64,000 nt of DNA from Bacillota bacterium (lineage in GTDB: Bacteria; Bacillota; Clostridia; Acetivibrionales; DSM-1351): NCBI GenBank assembly GCA_023393115.1, contig JAEWMS010000023.1:1-64000 (forward strand), written 5' to 3'. Positions within the stretch are counted from its first letter, which is position 1. The number at the start of each line of letters is the position of its first letter. Shown here one piece after another: positions 58,601-64,000 of the stretch. The notes beneath the pieces were generated by a model, which was not told where the DNA came from, did not search any database, and was given only the letters and a program-made list of their open reading frames with translations. The translations under genes and the position numbers were made by a program.

Positions 58601-59626
58601 CTCACTCTCTGACAGGTTGTCATTTATAGGTTTTATAAATATTGACTTTTCGTACTCACCGTCTTTAAATGTAAGTGTGGTTTGCATACCAGGAGTATTG
58701 TTTAAATATTCCTGATAACTATCCTTTAGAGCTTCAGCCTCACTTGGCTTCATATCAAGATCTTTCCAGTCAGGATCTTTATAGGTCTTTCCTGATAGAA
58801 TTTTAGATGCACTTCTAAGACCACTTACACGGCTTTCAAGTTTTTGTGCAGCTTCCGACTCAACCTGGCTTTTATTTGACTTCTGCTGCTGTGGTTCCTC
58901 CACTGTCTGCTCTGGCTGACCTTCTTGCTGTTGTGGTTCCTCAACCGTCTGCTCTGGCTGACTTTCCTGTTGTTCTGGTTCCTCAACCGTCTGCTCTGGC
59001 TGACTCATCTGTTGTTGCTGTGGCTCCTCTACTGTCTGCTCTGGCTGACTTTCCTGTTGCTGTGGTTCCTCAACCGTCTGCTCTGGCTGGCTCTCCTGCT
59101 GAGGCACCTCCACTGGTTTATCCTCTCCTACTACATTTCCCTCCAGCGCATTCTCCAACTCTTCCTTTTGCTCTGACGTTGGTTCTTCGGCTGTTAACCC
59201 TAAATCATCACTATTTAAGATTTCAGTTTCTTCCTGTGCTGCATCCTCTATTAATGGTTTTGAATCTGGGTTACTTGGAATTTCCTTATTCCATAGGAAC
59301 CCTGGAACTTCTATCACATAGTCACTACCATATTTTGAAGAAATATCAATGGCTTTAAAGTCGACTGTTACCTCTCCTTGAGTTCCTCCCTGTCTAGCTA
59401 TTTTTATTTCAAAACTCCTTGTGTCTTCATTTACGTTAAACTTAGACCCTATAAATGTAAATACACCATTAGGGAATAGGGCCTTCATCTCTTCTCCACC
59501 TTCGATGGCTTCTCTCAACTCATTTTGCGAGCTAGTTTCCTGAGCAAATACAGATGTGGAAAAAGAAGAAAGCAAAATTGCAACTGTACATATTATGGCT
59601 ATTACTTTTCTCATCTTGATTCTCAT
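49697..59626 (-). CDS. Giant SLH-anchored protein with Calx-beta, Q/E/P linker and beta-rich modules
   Basis: A 3309-residue exported protein. It has a signal peptide (1 to about 29, STSVFAQ). A Calx-beta-like domain is interrupted: the first half is at about 55-110 and the second half at about 315-372. Between them sits a Q/E/P-rich linker with five copies of a 14-residue unit (178-248). A second Calx-beta (376-480) follows. Next comes a long region with carboxypeptidase-regulatory-like (KFEAGKSYSCVYAYQG) and Gly-rich membrane-like hydrophobic beta stretches (about 1600-1710), and CARDB-like and Ig-like (BID2) domains. A Thr/Ser linker and three C-terminal SLH repeats end the protein. It should be fixed to the wall as a stalk or adhesin. 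It has GGGAGG 12 bases before the ATG, and a 26-bp palindrome just upstream. No catalytic motif was found. Confidence 0.82.
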   Translation of the reverse strand: MRIKMRKVIAIICTVAILLSSFSTSVFAQETSSQNELREAIEGGEEMKALFPNGVFTFIGSKFNVNEDTRSFEIKIARQGGTQGEVTVDFKAIDISSKYGSDYVIEVPGFLWNKEIPSNPDSKPLIEDAAQEETEILNSDDLGLTAEEPTSEQKEELENALEGNVVGEDKPVEVPQQESQPEQTVEEPQQQESQPEQTVEEPQQQQMSQPEQTVEEPEQQESQPEQTVEEPQQQEGQPEQTVEEPQQQKSNKSQVESEAAQKLESRVSGLRSASKILSGKTYKDPDWKDLDMKPSEAEALKDSYQEYLNNTPGMQTTLTFKDGEYEKSIFIKPINDNLSESEEQFIIVLSNATGGAEIGEFYTGMVNIIDDEAFEASAFEMEMDKLEVEAGLPEVSVKVRRTKGIDTMSYVTVGTAGNSAEPNVDYIPITKKLLFLPGVTEQTFTVDLITTYTDEDKVFAIIIDDNRATSGKEKTIVTLAKASGSYSLYESMALTKSANMRTLSQSVNLMLDYSVNNQSSALEKITPKGTMKSEGLYTVMPDDFTLRYGNNAPKPTNAGTSGITINPYYAKSSAGVQAPISLSGIKKLEFSWSNTGSGKSWYHHNDWWLFGWHCRKECGWRNSKEFDSKFIINGPAAAPWKQWENNQYKVKSIHGGFSQSNVSMDVKPWMWSSSNIEYWAWNGNDNTDNKLNANAVTLTLLAYKLKIDNDPADTGVMARTVTGIDASGQPVGTGTPINVGTMRIRNVSRDGGHGSSISNSTEKFVYRSDVITFEPVFNTDNSTKKSYADDVYLWGYKVRDRQGNWKYFEGSVMNLNSQWFRENAAVYQNETQGLYANALLRDDSKGNWSIEVRPVFKAKNETFIKLDIDSSKGNIDGFLNGTSSRVFAISRFDTLKLKVQTKNSATVHNWYVINDNSNIKVSSLGDATTYFNNTKVGSSGNLPTTSSFMENSNKVELDSKNINPAVKSELTYKPTARFTNIMPSFAVNAITVQENPTSRTKYEAYDVKILSGGKDILPDFLNDNISQDFYKKEQASKKTYTFQYKIRSTSNQTVPETVKLNLYKDTMEVKAQLVETMSLTRDKSGVYSFNLNYWVDKYYGCYATMTINGVEQPVDFMLQSGAFVTLNDERNNAIKSGNAFNPIVYDKVTRNDIYTINGYTQSNFNIEWMNATGDLDKDGIISPTEDALFKEYRTIDRTKTVGDSYYLKASYDMPTVYYNFVKTDPNRNKRVISGNISVSDKTFLNQSATTTTPLEGIVITLAGEQAITDSKGNFKLESNKFEAGKSYSCVYAYQGYKYAGTMMVGQNNIIIDLFKDPDIELTNMKLYELAQNGGDELKPVNGFINLYDELDRNYDFEFDLSAGRLAGVAIKEAVIVTRDKDGGLKNESYKVAKVTGTPGKFVTKINPNSIPTNMDIGDRIFIRPIDDQGTAYPEIATGIRLVQNPENIKIQLGIDSSGNEQTRIPSVPLFGQMLAKLDFLDTNAGNAKPITDQDRANIKTLTDGSGSKLMKSAGSDDWKINETEKNLFTISLGFDNDMKDGWADAVNKSKTKVNKDAPDLSFSVGVVLVYEAADDGKVYFNQLAISGEVGMSMGVTFTYITPIGIPVYASFSFSVGVELSGALVPKDEDNPPLLDARTSWKGMVTGEVGISITIGVGVELGVGVSLLKAYLTGTAEVTVDSTFVDLGIGISVSFSAAFGVRFLFFSKEWTIISKTWGAHTVKKAMMARQSGLYQPLDGFDQISRDYLDNRSEWVGDESPRLFRALMAGNGSSESIKERIARESGAYPYPSNKLVNLPNGEILWVFLDDVPERDPDNTNPANRTAVYYSIIDADGKASLPELIDDDGTLDEAPDVLDLGNGEIMISWSDASREFTKDDKEIDVLTHMDISVAFFNVAKKTMSAPTEVTHTSGRTVVSTSGGAITVGEIGGGAEVTSGPSIIVGDYCGDTSPRAAYDSTTGRILLYYIKSDYYDGVQNAKVVEDSIDDSGTKVSDEDAQLVVGDIINAFSLITYRFAEKKSGVWVWNDASSFSDDEKDAIADSISKQILNNTLPAGYTIDDYFNDWYGQRFLDVSQYAEITETKTITGGGTTTDLDGNTYTEPENVSVRQEATLLAAEDVIDPRVVDTAVISYNGLALFAYTTDEDWDLSTDYDQELYLQIYNFSENSFSHPIRLTTDKVKINGKVSEENCVKDSQPKFVRTNGITYLFWNRNGSIAYMDISGLVKYGLKKQDLRSDLSVYVIDKNNENYANVEHLTGEGEMQGKEVSTGKWGDIVLAVDKNINPNPTEGNEATEDNAISSYDVVASDDGDVYLVWTEYKTVLKNKDDVSAAADPENQEREKQIFISRWQPEIMIERAQLDYLDENGDTEFTANGKTYQFDYSTYGIGYYPDKIIENGVAKVIDYLNTEDVNGFKGAAKAGDPIIKQNYVPTGKAGWSKPIQITTQQGANYDELGVAALEGNEGLKVAFIKYMQTLENAGGNRKVFKHDTAWRALGSLTFKPASGVEFTDSSISFGREKPQVGEQVAVSALVKNTGIDVIHGARVEFYQIVGGIETLVDTKFYGTYYENSESASEVSKPALLGGDEFNAQILYEIPENDGNISIKAVLKYEGLEDGIEAQKSFTFEAIPEISDLRYEFIDIGKIVLDGTITNAGNKDGALNVEISVVDSYGIESIIDYVPVTLNQGESSYFSKEVEIPNSYSREVLPEDGQPVQELKEMAQLKVGVGSIKDELAVVRSAPTRAVEVMNEVTDFSINEKMSIRKGTTGKIEPNITYKEAVAGQKAALRDEMVVEYTSSNPNVVQVAADGTLYAISDGTATVQAVLMPTTTISVATKGSLAGGTVAPLAQQLTSPATLPSSVLKIENVAVTVYTGTPPVDPVKPSEPSTSTGGSSSSGSVVTETTTGTKQGVSVSNENNKIYISVDANATVNDGVAAVVMDEKMANQLISEVTKNATVESQTIVINVGNIGNSDSTQLQLSSSTLNKLATIGNVQLQITSGLATTTLDGAALKEIAANKEIGDSISVVIEKNDANDIDLSKANEPEKVKAMLENRPGYSLEITSDGKSVTDFGSGHASVTVPYTLLNNEDPNCIVVYGISGTGELEVLRGYYDAETNAVNITLAEGGTFFIGYNEVNFNDIKDGAWYSDAVKFIAARGITSGIGDGNFGINQKVTRGQFITMLSKAYGIKPMTGDNFSDVKPGSYYEGYASAAKQLGISSGVGNNKFNPDKEISREEMIALLYSYLKSTDQLPKGTGKEISDFDDKQDVAPWANEAVNYFTSNGIITGTDDKILPKGKSKRVEFVQILYNLLT
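58883..59095 (-). repeat. Tandem repeat encoding a Q/E/P-rich linker
   Basis: Five near-identical units of 39-45 bp encode ESQPEQTVEEPQQQ variants (residues 178-248 of the giant protein). Unit lengths differ by whole codons (extra Gln or Gln-Met), as expected of slippage in a flexible stalk. Confidence 0.85.
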
Positions 59627-59661
59627 TAAATCCCATTACCTCCCTTTTTAAACTTTCTTAT

Positions 59662-59713
59662 ACTAGCGGTGTTACAGCGAGATAATATATTATCTCGCTG
59701 TAACACCGCTAGT
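59662..59713. repeat. Perfect 26-bp inverted repeat upstream of the giant SLH gene
   Basis: The arms are 59662-59687 and 59688-59713, opening ACTAGCGGTGTTACAGCGAG on the plus strand and mirrored exactly with no spacer. It ends 36 bp upstream of the giant gene ATG, just ahead of its ribosome site. In mRNA it would give one of the longest perfect stems in the window. It lacks a T-run on the minus strand, so it is not a simple terminator; an RNase III or stability element, or an attenuator half, is possible. Confidence 0.85.
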
Positions 59714-59717
59714 TAAA

Positions 59718-59734
59718 AAGAACGTTTCGTTCTT
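59718..59734 (-). terminator. Small hairpin with T-run after the peptide gene
   Basis: AAGAACG and CGTTCTT pair around three bases. On the minus strand CGTTCTTTTT gives a weak U-tract, so it may partly terminate transcription between the peptide gene and the giant gene. Confidence 0.5.
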
Positions 59735-59765
59735 AGACAATTTTTCGACTGTAGAAAAATTGTCT
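59735..59765 (-). other. Third hairpin directly after the peptide gene
   Basis: AGACAATTTTTC and GAAAAATTGTCT form a perfect 12-bp stem with a 7-base loop, 4 bp past the peptide stop. It may stabilise the upstream mRNA end and raise peptide output over the giant protein. Confidence 0.6.
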
Positions 59766-59769
59766 TACA

Positions 59770-59955
59770 TTATATTTTGGCCTTTGTATCACCGCTGATA
59801 TCTTGTGTAGGTGTTCTGTAGTTGTTTCTTAAAGATCCACCTGTCACCTCGTCAAGACTATCAAGCTCCAGTTCTTCAACAACACCTCCATTTGTGTTTT
59901 CTTTTTTTACTTCTTCTTCATTTAACTTCTCTTTCTGTTTTTCAAATTTACTCAT
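59770..59955 (-). CDS. Double-glycine leader peptide, candidate secreted or modified peptide precursor
   Basis: A 61-residue peptide. The start at 59955 (MSKFEKQKEK) has AAGGG 9 bases upstream; two ATGs further up overlap that site. The charged leader (residues 1-40) ends in LELDSLDEVTGG, which is the shape of leader peptides cut after Gly-Gly by peptidase-containing ABC exporters. The expected core is residues 41-61, SLRNNYRTPTQDISGDTKAK plus Ile. It is rich in Ser/Thr/Asn with no Cys, so thioether rings are unlikely. An NHLM-type ABC transporter lies upstream in the same unit. No modification enzyme is in the window. It could be a signal peptide, bacteriocin or RiPP; function is inferred. 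Confidence 0.65.
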   Translation of the reverse strand: MSKFEKQKEKLNEEEVKKENTNGGVVEELELDSLDEVTGGSLRNNYRTPTQDISGDTKAKI

Positions 59956-60015
59956 ATCCATCATCCCTTCTCTACAATTTTTTTATTTATAGTAATAGGC
60001 ATAAAGTATTGCCTA

Positions 60016-61170
60016 TCAATTACTATTTTGAATATATATTTTGTTGGCTGAAAGCAATAAATTAAAGGGTGGCTTGTAGCCGATCTTCCTTGCTACATCA
60101 TAATTTATTACCAGGAATGGTGCTGTTTGATATATTTGCGGTAAAGTTTCCAGCCTTTCTCCAACAATATAACGCTTGATCATATCTGCACCAAAACGTC
60201 CTACGTTCTTGTAATCTGCTGATTCTGCTGCTAACAAAGCCCCAAATTTAACATCATCCGTACTGTTTATTGAGTATACCGGTACCTTTGCATCATAAAA
60301 GGGCTTTAATATATCTTTGAAATCATCCCCGTCAACCAAGGAGGTAGTCAGCACAAATAAATCAATTTCTTTTGCCAATCTCTCATAAGCGTTCTTTAAA
60401 TTCTTTAAATATGTGTCGTATTCCTCATCTGTTTCGGGGTCTTCAACAAACTCTCTGATAACTTCGATACTGTTTTCTTTTCCAAACTCATCCAATACGT
60501 CCACACCACTATATATATAAGCATCTTCAGAGTTGGCATAAACAGTACCTATTTTTTTAGGATGAAATATATCATTCATAACCTTAATAGTACGTTTAAA
60601 GCCGTCCGAATCAATTTGTGCCCAGACATTAGGAGTAGCTGATTGCTGGGCATTGGCTACAATGCCTGACTTTACTGGATCTGCTGCTGCAAAGCACATC
60701 ATTGGTATTTTACTTGGCAGTGCTTTGGTCGTTAATCCTGCTGTTGTGCCCATTGAAATCATTAGACTTACATCACCTTTTGTTATCTTTTGTTCTATGT
60801 AATCAACTAGCTCTGCTTCTTCCATTTGGTCATATTCACTATCTGTCAGTGAAAAAAAAGCATCTTCGATAAATCTTACGCCCCAACCCTCTTGATTTTG
60901 TGAACAAATCCATTTCCATATAACCCTGCTGTTAGACTCAACAGGCATGCCTTCAGGTAAATTCTTTATAAGCCCGTACTCCTCAAGTCCATATATGAGA
61001 TTATATAAGGCGTAGTCAAATTCATAATATGACTCTCCTTCGCAATATCCTATACTTAATATTTTGTCAGCATTATTTGTTTTATTACCTGATACTATCA
61101 GCGTAGACGCTAATGTTACTGATAATATTAATAGGGTCAAAAGACTACATACCAATCGTTTTTTCATCAT
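60016..61170 (-). CDS. ABC_sub_bind-type (TrpX-like) extracytoplasmic binding protein
   Basis: A 384-residue protein of the periplasmic-binding fold. It has an N-terminal hydrophobic segment (about 6-27) that lacks a lipobox Cys, so it is released or membrane-anchored. It contains LMISMGTTAGLTTKALPSKI, MCFAAADPVKSGIVANAQQS and PKKIGTVYANSEDAY, typical of the TrpX/ABC_sub_bind group. AAGGGGG precedes the ATG. The start overlaps the end of the sensor-carrier gene by 26 bp, so translation is coupled. No permease of its own lies here. It may hand a ligand to the sensor domains of the neighbouring fusion. Confidence 0.8.
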   Translation of the reverse strand: MMKKRLVCSLLTLLILSVTLASTLIVSGNKTNNADKILSIGYCEGESYYEFDYALYNLIYGLEEYGLIKNLPEGMPVESNSRVIWKWICSQNQEGWGVRFIEDAFFSLTDSEYDQMEEAELVDYIEQKITKGDVSLMISMGTTAGLTTKALPSKIPMMCFAAADPVKSGIVANAQQSATPNVWAQIDSDGFKRTIKVMNDIFHPKKIGTVYANSEDAYIYSGVDVLDEFGKENSIEVIREFVEDPETDEEYDTYLKNLKNAYERLAKEIDLFVLTTSLVDGDDFKDILKPFYDAKVPVYSINSTDDVKFGALLAAESADYKNVGRFGADMIKRYIVGERLETLPQIYQTAPFLVINYDVARKIGYKPPFNLLLSANKIYIQNSN

Positions 61171-63517
61171 TTATTACCCCCTTTTTAGAAAATTTGTTAA
61201 TAAACAGAAATGAAATGGCGACGGCAACTACAATTACTCCGGTAACCAATAAGCCGCTGTTTCCGTACATCATTACAAAACCGAATACAACAGGAGCAAC
61301 ACCACGAATTGCGCTGCTAAATGCGCCCTCAATGCCGATGATTCTACTGATTCCGATTTTCTTTGATATTTCAAGTGAATATACATATCTGTATTGTAAG
61401 CTTGGCATAATTCCATCAATTACTGCTATCATTAAAACAAGTGCTATTGCATATACGATACTATCACTTAATGCAAACCAGCCCATACCAACGCCAAGTA
61501 AGGCTAACAAGGAAGACATTAATACAATATTTTTTATTCTCTTTGATAAGAAGCTACATAAGAAAGCCCCTATATATGATGTTGATATTCCATATAGAAG
61601 GAATATGTGTCCTATACTTGCGGTAGACATTCCCTTGGTATCTGCATATACTGGGAAGAAATAGTCTATGTACATAGATATAAAAAAGTACGGTACTACA
61701 AGGAATAATATATAGGTAAAAAATTTACTATCGAATTTAAACTTTGTACTGCTTTTTTCTTCAACTGCATCAGCATCATTGGCCTCTGCAGCTTTACCGG
61801 GACGAACATTTACAGCAAATAAAAGTATGAGAACTACTACAAGTAATCCAAAGCCTCCCATTACTAAAAATGCTCCCGAGAATCCGAAAACATCTGCTAT
61901 TACCGCACCAATTGCAGCAGAACAGCTCATACCAACTATTAATCCTGCATTAATACTTGATGTATATTCTTCTAGTTTTTGTGAGGATGGAGTAAGTACA
62001 CTGAATATATCGAAGGAGGTCTTTGCACAGCCCAAGCCCAAGCCCATTATTACCTGTGCAATTATAAATAACATAGGCTCTTTTGCCATAGCTGCGACTA
62101 CTGTACCGCTTACCATTATCAATATCCCGGTTATAGCAACAGGTCTCCAACCTTTTTTATCTACAACTCTTCCGCAAATCCAGGCTGAAAAGATTGATGT
62201 CAAAATCTGTGCAGTCATTGGTATACTCATGGCTATTTCGTACGGCAGCCCGAATATTGGCTTGTAGATTGACGCCATTACTATGGGAATAAAGGCCATG
62301 GCCATATACTGGAACATTGCGAAAAAGAAGAAGAGTCCTCTGATAGTTCCTAGCGACTGTATATCCTCATCTATGTCCTTGGTCACAAGCATTTTTCTCT
62401 TCTTCAATAGTCCTTTAAAACCTGTAAGCAATGCAACTATAAATATAATAACTTCAGCCGCAATCATTAGTGAGGTAACAATAGACACTAAAATTTCCAC
62501 AATAATTGCATTCAGTTTTTCTTTCAGGTAAGCTTCAGAAACCTCTATATGTAATTCCATTGCATTACCTTCTCTATCAGATTCAAAGGAATAAGTATGG
62601 AGAATATCATCTGAGTACAATCTGGAACTACTTTTTGAAGATGAACTAGCATCTTCACCAATAGGTTTTAATTCAATGATGCTGATTTGATTAGTATTAT
62701 TAACAACATCATTAAAGTACTGGTCTATTTCATTTAATTCTGAGTAATTAATTCCCTGGTCTACTACACTTTTTATATCTCCTTCAATCTTGACACTAAT
62801 TGTATCTGCAGTTTGTTTTGTAAGGGCCATATAACCGGCACGATATGTATTAAATGAAGTAACCCCTAAAAACAAGTTTGAAGCAACAATAATTGGTATA
62901 ACAATTAATAGTAATTTCTTAAAACCAAAGTCATGCTTAATTACAAAAAATAGAAGTATAAACAGAATTATTGATACAATAGCAGCTATTAATGTGTAAA
63001 ATATTATACTTGAAATATATTGCTGAGTATTCTGTGATACGATTTGGTTGTTATATGAAATACCAAATCCGGCAACTATACTTCCTGCGCTATCACTAAT
63101 AGGTATTAATATATTTTGAGTATCATCGTCCGTCCAGGTTAAAAATCCTTCGGTACTGCCTAGATTTTCCACCTGGTCTTCAATCTCATCAGGTCTATTA
63201 AACTCTGAATTATTATATGAATTTTCATATAGCATCTCACCATTAATGCCCACAATATATGCGTCATCAACATAATTACAAAGATTTTTTACCTGTTCAA
63301 ACAGGTCCTCTATTCCATAGTAATTTTGCAGGGACTTTCCGTACTTCAATGAATACTCTAACTTATTCACAACCCCTGATGTAACAATGGCATTATTTGC
63401 TGCAGTAGATTGAGTGTAGTTGTTTTTAAACGATACTATATTAAGTATGGATGTTAATGCAAGTAACCCTGCTACTGTTATACTTACAATCAGTGCAAAC
63501 AGTACCTTTTTCTTCAT
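61145..63517 (-). CDS. MFS carrier fused to N-terminal extracellular sensor segments
   Basis: A 790-residue membrane protein. The start at 63517 (MKKKVLF) is preferred, as GGGAG lies 5 bases upstream. The first helix (about 5-29) is followed by an extracellular sCache-like part (30-170, VDDAYIVGINGEMLYENSY). Two helices (about 172-220) come next, then a second extracellular part (225-335) and another helix (about 340-370). The last 400 residues are a 12-helix MFS carrier (GRVVDKKGWRPVAITGILIM, GLGLGCAKTSFDIF). There is no kinase, HAMP output or methylation region. A transporter gated by an outside signal is one reading. Its partners are the binding protein below and the ABC exporter above. 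Confidence 0.75.
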   Translation of the reverse strand: MKKKVLFALIVSITVAGLLALTSILNIVSFKNNYTQSTAANNAIVTSGVVNKLEYSLKYGKSLQNYYGIEDLFEQVKNLCNYVDDAYIVGINGEMLYENSYNNSEFNRPDEIEDQVENLGSTEGFLTWTDDDTQNILIPISDSAGSIVAGFGISYNNQIVSQNTQQYISSIIFYTLIAAIVSIILFILLFFVIKHDFGFKKLLLIVIPIIVASNLFLGVTSFNTYRAGYMALTKQTADTISVKIEGDIKSVVDQGINYSELNEIDQYFNDVVNNTNQISIIELKPIGEDASSSSKSSSRLYSDDILHTYSFESDREGNAMELHIEVSEAYLKEKLNAIIVEILVSIVTSLMIAAEVIIFIVALLTGFKGLLKKRKMLVTKDIDEDIQSLGTIRGLFFFFAMFQYMAMAFIPIVMASIYKPIFGLPYEIAMSIPMTAQILTSIFSAWICGRVVDKKGWRPVAITGILIMVSGTVVAAMAKEPMLFIIAQVIMGLGLGCAKTSFDIFSVLTPSSQKLEEYTSSINAGLIVGMSCSAAIGAVIADVFGFSGAFLVMGGFGLLVVVLILLFAVNVRPGKAAEANDADAVEEKSSTKFKFDSKFFTYILFLVVPYFFISMYIDYFFPVYADTKGMSTASIGHIFLLYGISTSYIGAFLCSFLSKRIKNIVLMSSLLALLGVGMGWFALSDSIVYAIALVLMIAVIDGIMPSLQYRYVYSLEISKKIGISRIIGIEGAFSSAIRGVAPVVFGFVMMYGNSGLLVTGVIVVAVAISFLFINKFSKKGVINDEKTIGM

Positions 63518-63531
63518 TTTATCTCCCATCT

Positions 63532-63546
63532 ACGCGCATAGCGCGT
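63532..63546. repeat. Short perfect hairpin upstream of the sensor-carrier gene
   Basis: ACGCGC and GCGCGT pair around ATA, 15 bp before the chosen ATG and close to its ribosome site. It could dampen translation of the sensor-carrier. Confidence 0.5.
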
Positions 63547-63587
63547 TCATAATTAAGTAATGAAAAGACACATAGTGGCTTTTCGCT

Positions 63588-63629
63588 GCGTGAAAATCAC
63601 AATGATTAAACCGAATGTATTTTTCACGC
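63588..63629 (-). other. Hairpin directly after the ABC transporter stop codon
   Basis: GCGTGAAAAT pairs with ATTTTTCACGC around a 21-base loop, 3 bp past the stop. It lacks a clear T-run on the minus strand, so it may protect the 3' end or partly slow read-through to the genes below. Confidence 0.5.
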
Positions 63630-63631
63630 TT

Positions 63632-64000
63632 TTATGCGATCTGTCTTTTAGCCATCTTAGCAAATAGTCCTTGTCTCTCCATAAGTTCTTTATAATTTCC
63701 TTCTTCCACAATCCTCCCGTGGTCTAGAACAATGATCCTATCGCAATTTATTATTGTAGATAGTCTGTGTGCTATGACAATTCGCGTATTTGACATTTTG
63801 CTTAATGTTTCTACCACAATAGCTTGCGTTATATTATCTAAGGCACTTGTTGCCTCATCAAACATTATTATTTGAGGATTGTTTGCCAAGGCTCTGGCAA
63901 TCATCAATCTCTGCTTTTGTCCACCTGATATGCCCCCGCCATCCTCTGATAGTATGGTGAACATGCCCATAGGCATAGCCCTTATATCGTCAGCTATTCC
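63632..64000 (-). CDS. NHLM-type peptide-export ABC transporter, ATP-binding part (partial, C-terminus)
   Basis: The last 122 codons; the gene enters from the right edge. It has the signature ISGGQKQRLMIARALA, Walker B IIMFDEATSALD and the switch His in IVIAHRLST. DDIRAMPMGMFTILSEDGGG just before the signature, and the end GLFAKMAKRQIA, match the second ABC subunit (permease plus ATPase) of NHLM bacteriocin export systems, as I recall that family. Such transporters send leader-peptide products out of the cell. The peptide at 59770 is the candidate cargo. The membrane and peptidase parts are outside the window. Confidence 0.75.
   Translation of the reverse strand, partial: GIADDIRAMPMGMFTILSEDGGGISGGQKQRLMIARALANNPQIIMFDEATSALDNITQAIVVETLSKMSNTRIVIAHRLSTIINCDRIIVLDHGRIVEEGNYKELMERQGLFAKMAKRQIA

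Noticed and set aside
58846..59358. 170-codon Leu/Ala/Pro-rich frame antisense to the giant SLH gene
   Set aside because: It is the complement of the Q/E/P repeat linker; the composition follows from the repeats.
61113..61664. 183-codon frame antisense to the sensor-MFS gene
   Set aside because: The complement of transmembrane helices often stays open; no ribosome site or family match.

Overview
The window looks like a chromosomal segment of an anaerobic, low-GC, plant-fibre-degrading Clostridia (Ruminiclostridium / Clostridium cluster III type). This is an inference. It rests on the AT-rich sequence, strong AGGAGG-type ribosome binding sites, giant S-layer-homology (SLH) surface proteins, YesM/YesN-type two-component pairs next to sugar-binding lipoproteins, and ABC sugar importers without their own ATPase. 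No rRNA, tRNA, CRISPR array, insertion sequence or prophage was seen.

Positions 1-37500 are a carbohydrate sensing, uptake and degradation region, almost all on the minus strand. It opens with the first codons of a lipoprotein (1-75). This is preceded by a YesM-like kinase, a YesN-like regulator and a sugar-binding lipoprotein (5083 down to 262). Next come a 2486-residue SLH-anchored beta-helix/FN3 protein (5306-12766), a GH2 enzyme (13293-16463) and a divergent membrane-bound AraC-type regulator (16988-19324). A GntR-led operon (26471 down to 19429) encodes GntR, a GH30 glycosidase, an IlvD/Edd sugar-acid dehydratase, a DapA-family aldolase and a 732-residue protein I do not recognise. It reads as glycoside cleavage followed by a non-phosphorylative sugar-acid route. 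Upstream lie an LplABC-like importer with two binding lipoproteins (31685 down to 26683), a second YesM/YesN pair (35229 down to 31812), a wrecked LacI-family gene, and a DUF5060/DUF4038-type glycosidase.

Positions 37660-45770 form a compact acyl-chemistry cluster. It holds a PaaK-like AMP ligase, two paralogous condensation-type acyltransferases on opposite strands, a free-standing acyl carrier protein, a KAS III, an SDR ketoreductase, a YbgC-like thioesterase and an aminoglycoside-phosphotransferase-like kinase. It has ligase, carrier, condensation, reduction, transfer and release functions but no dehydratase or enoyl reductase. That suggests a 3-hydroxyacyl (or short ketide) ester or amide. 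I cannot match it to a known pathway.

Positions 46000-49660 hold a methyl-accepting chemotaxis protein, a cytidylate-kinase-like protein and a decayed DHA2-type efflux gene.

Positions 49697-64000 appear to be one minus-strand unit. In transcription order it has the C-terminal end of an NHLM-type peptide-export ABC transporter, a protein joining extracellular sensor segments to an MFS carrier, an ABC_sub_bind-type periplasmic-like protein, a 61-residue double-glycine peptide, three successive perfect hairpins (one a 26-bp inverted repeat), and a 3309-residue SLH protein. A secreted-peptide system joined to a giant S-layer protein and a sensor-carrier fusion is the best candidate here for an undescribed system. 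The upstream part lies outside the window.
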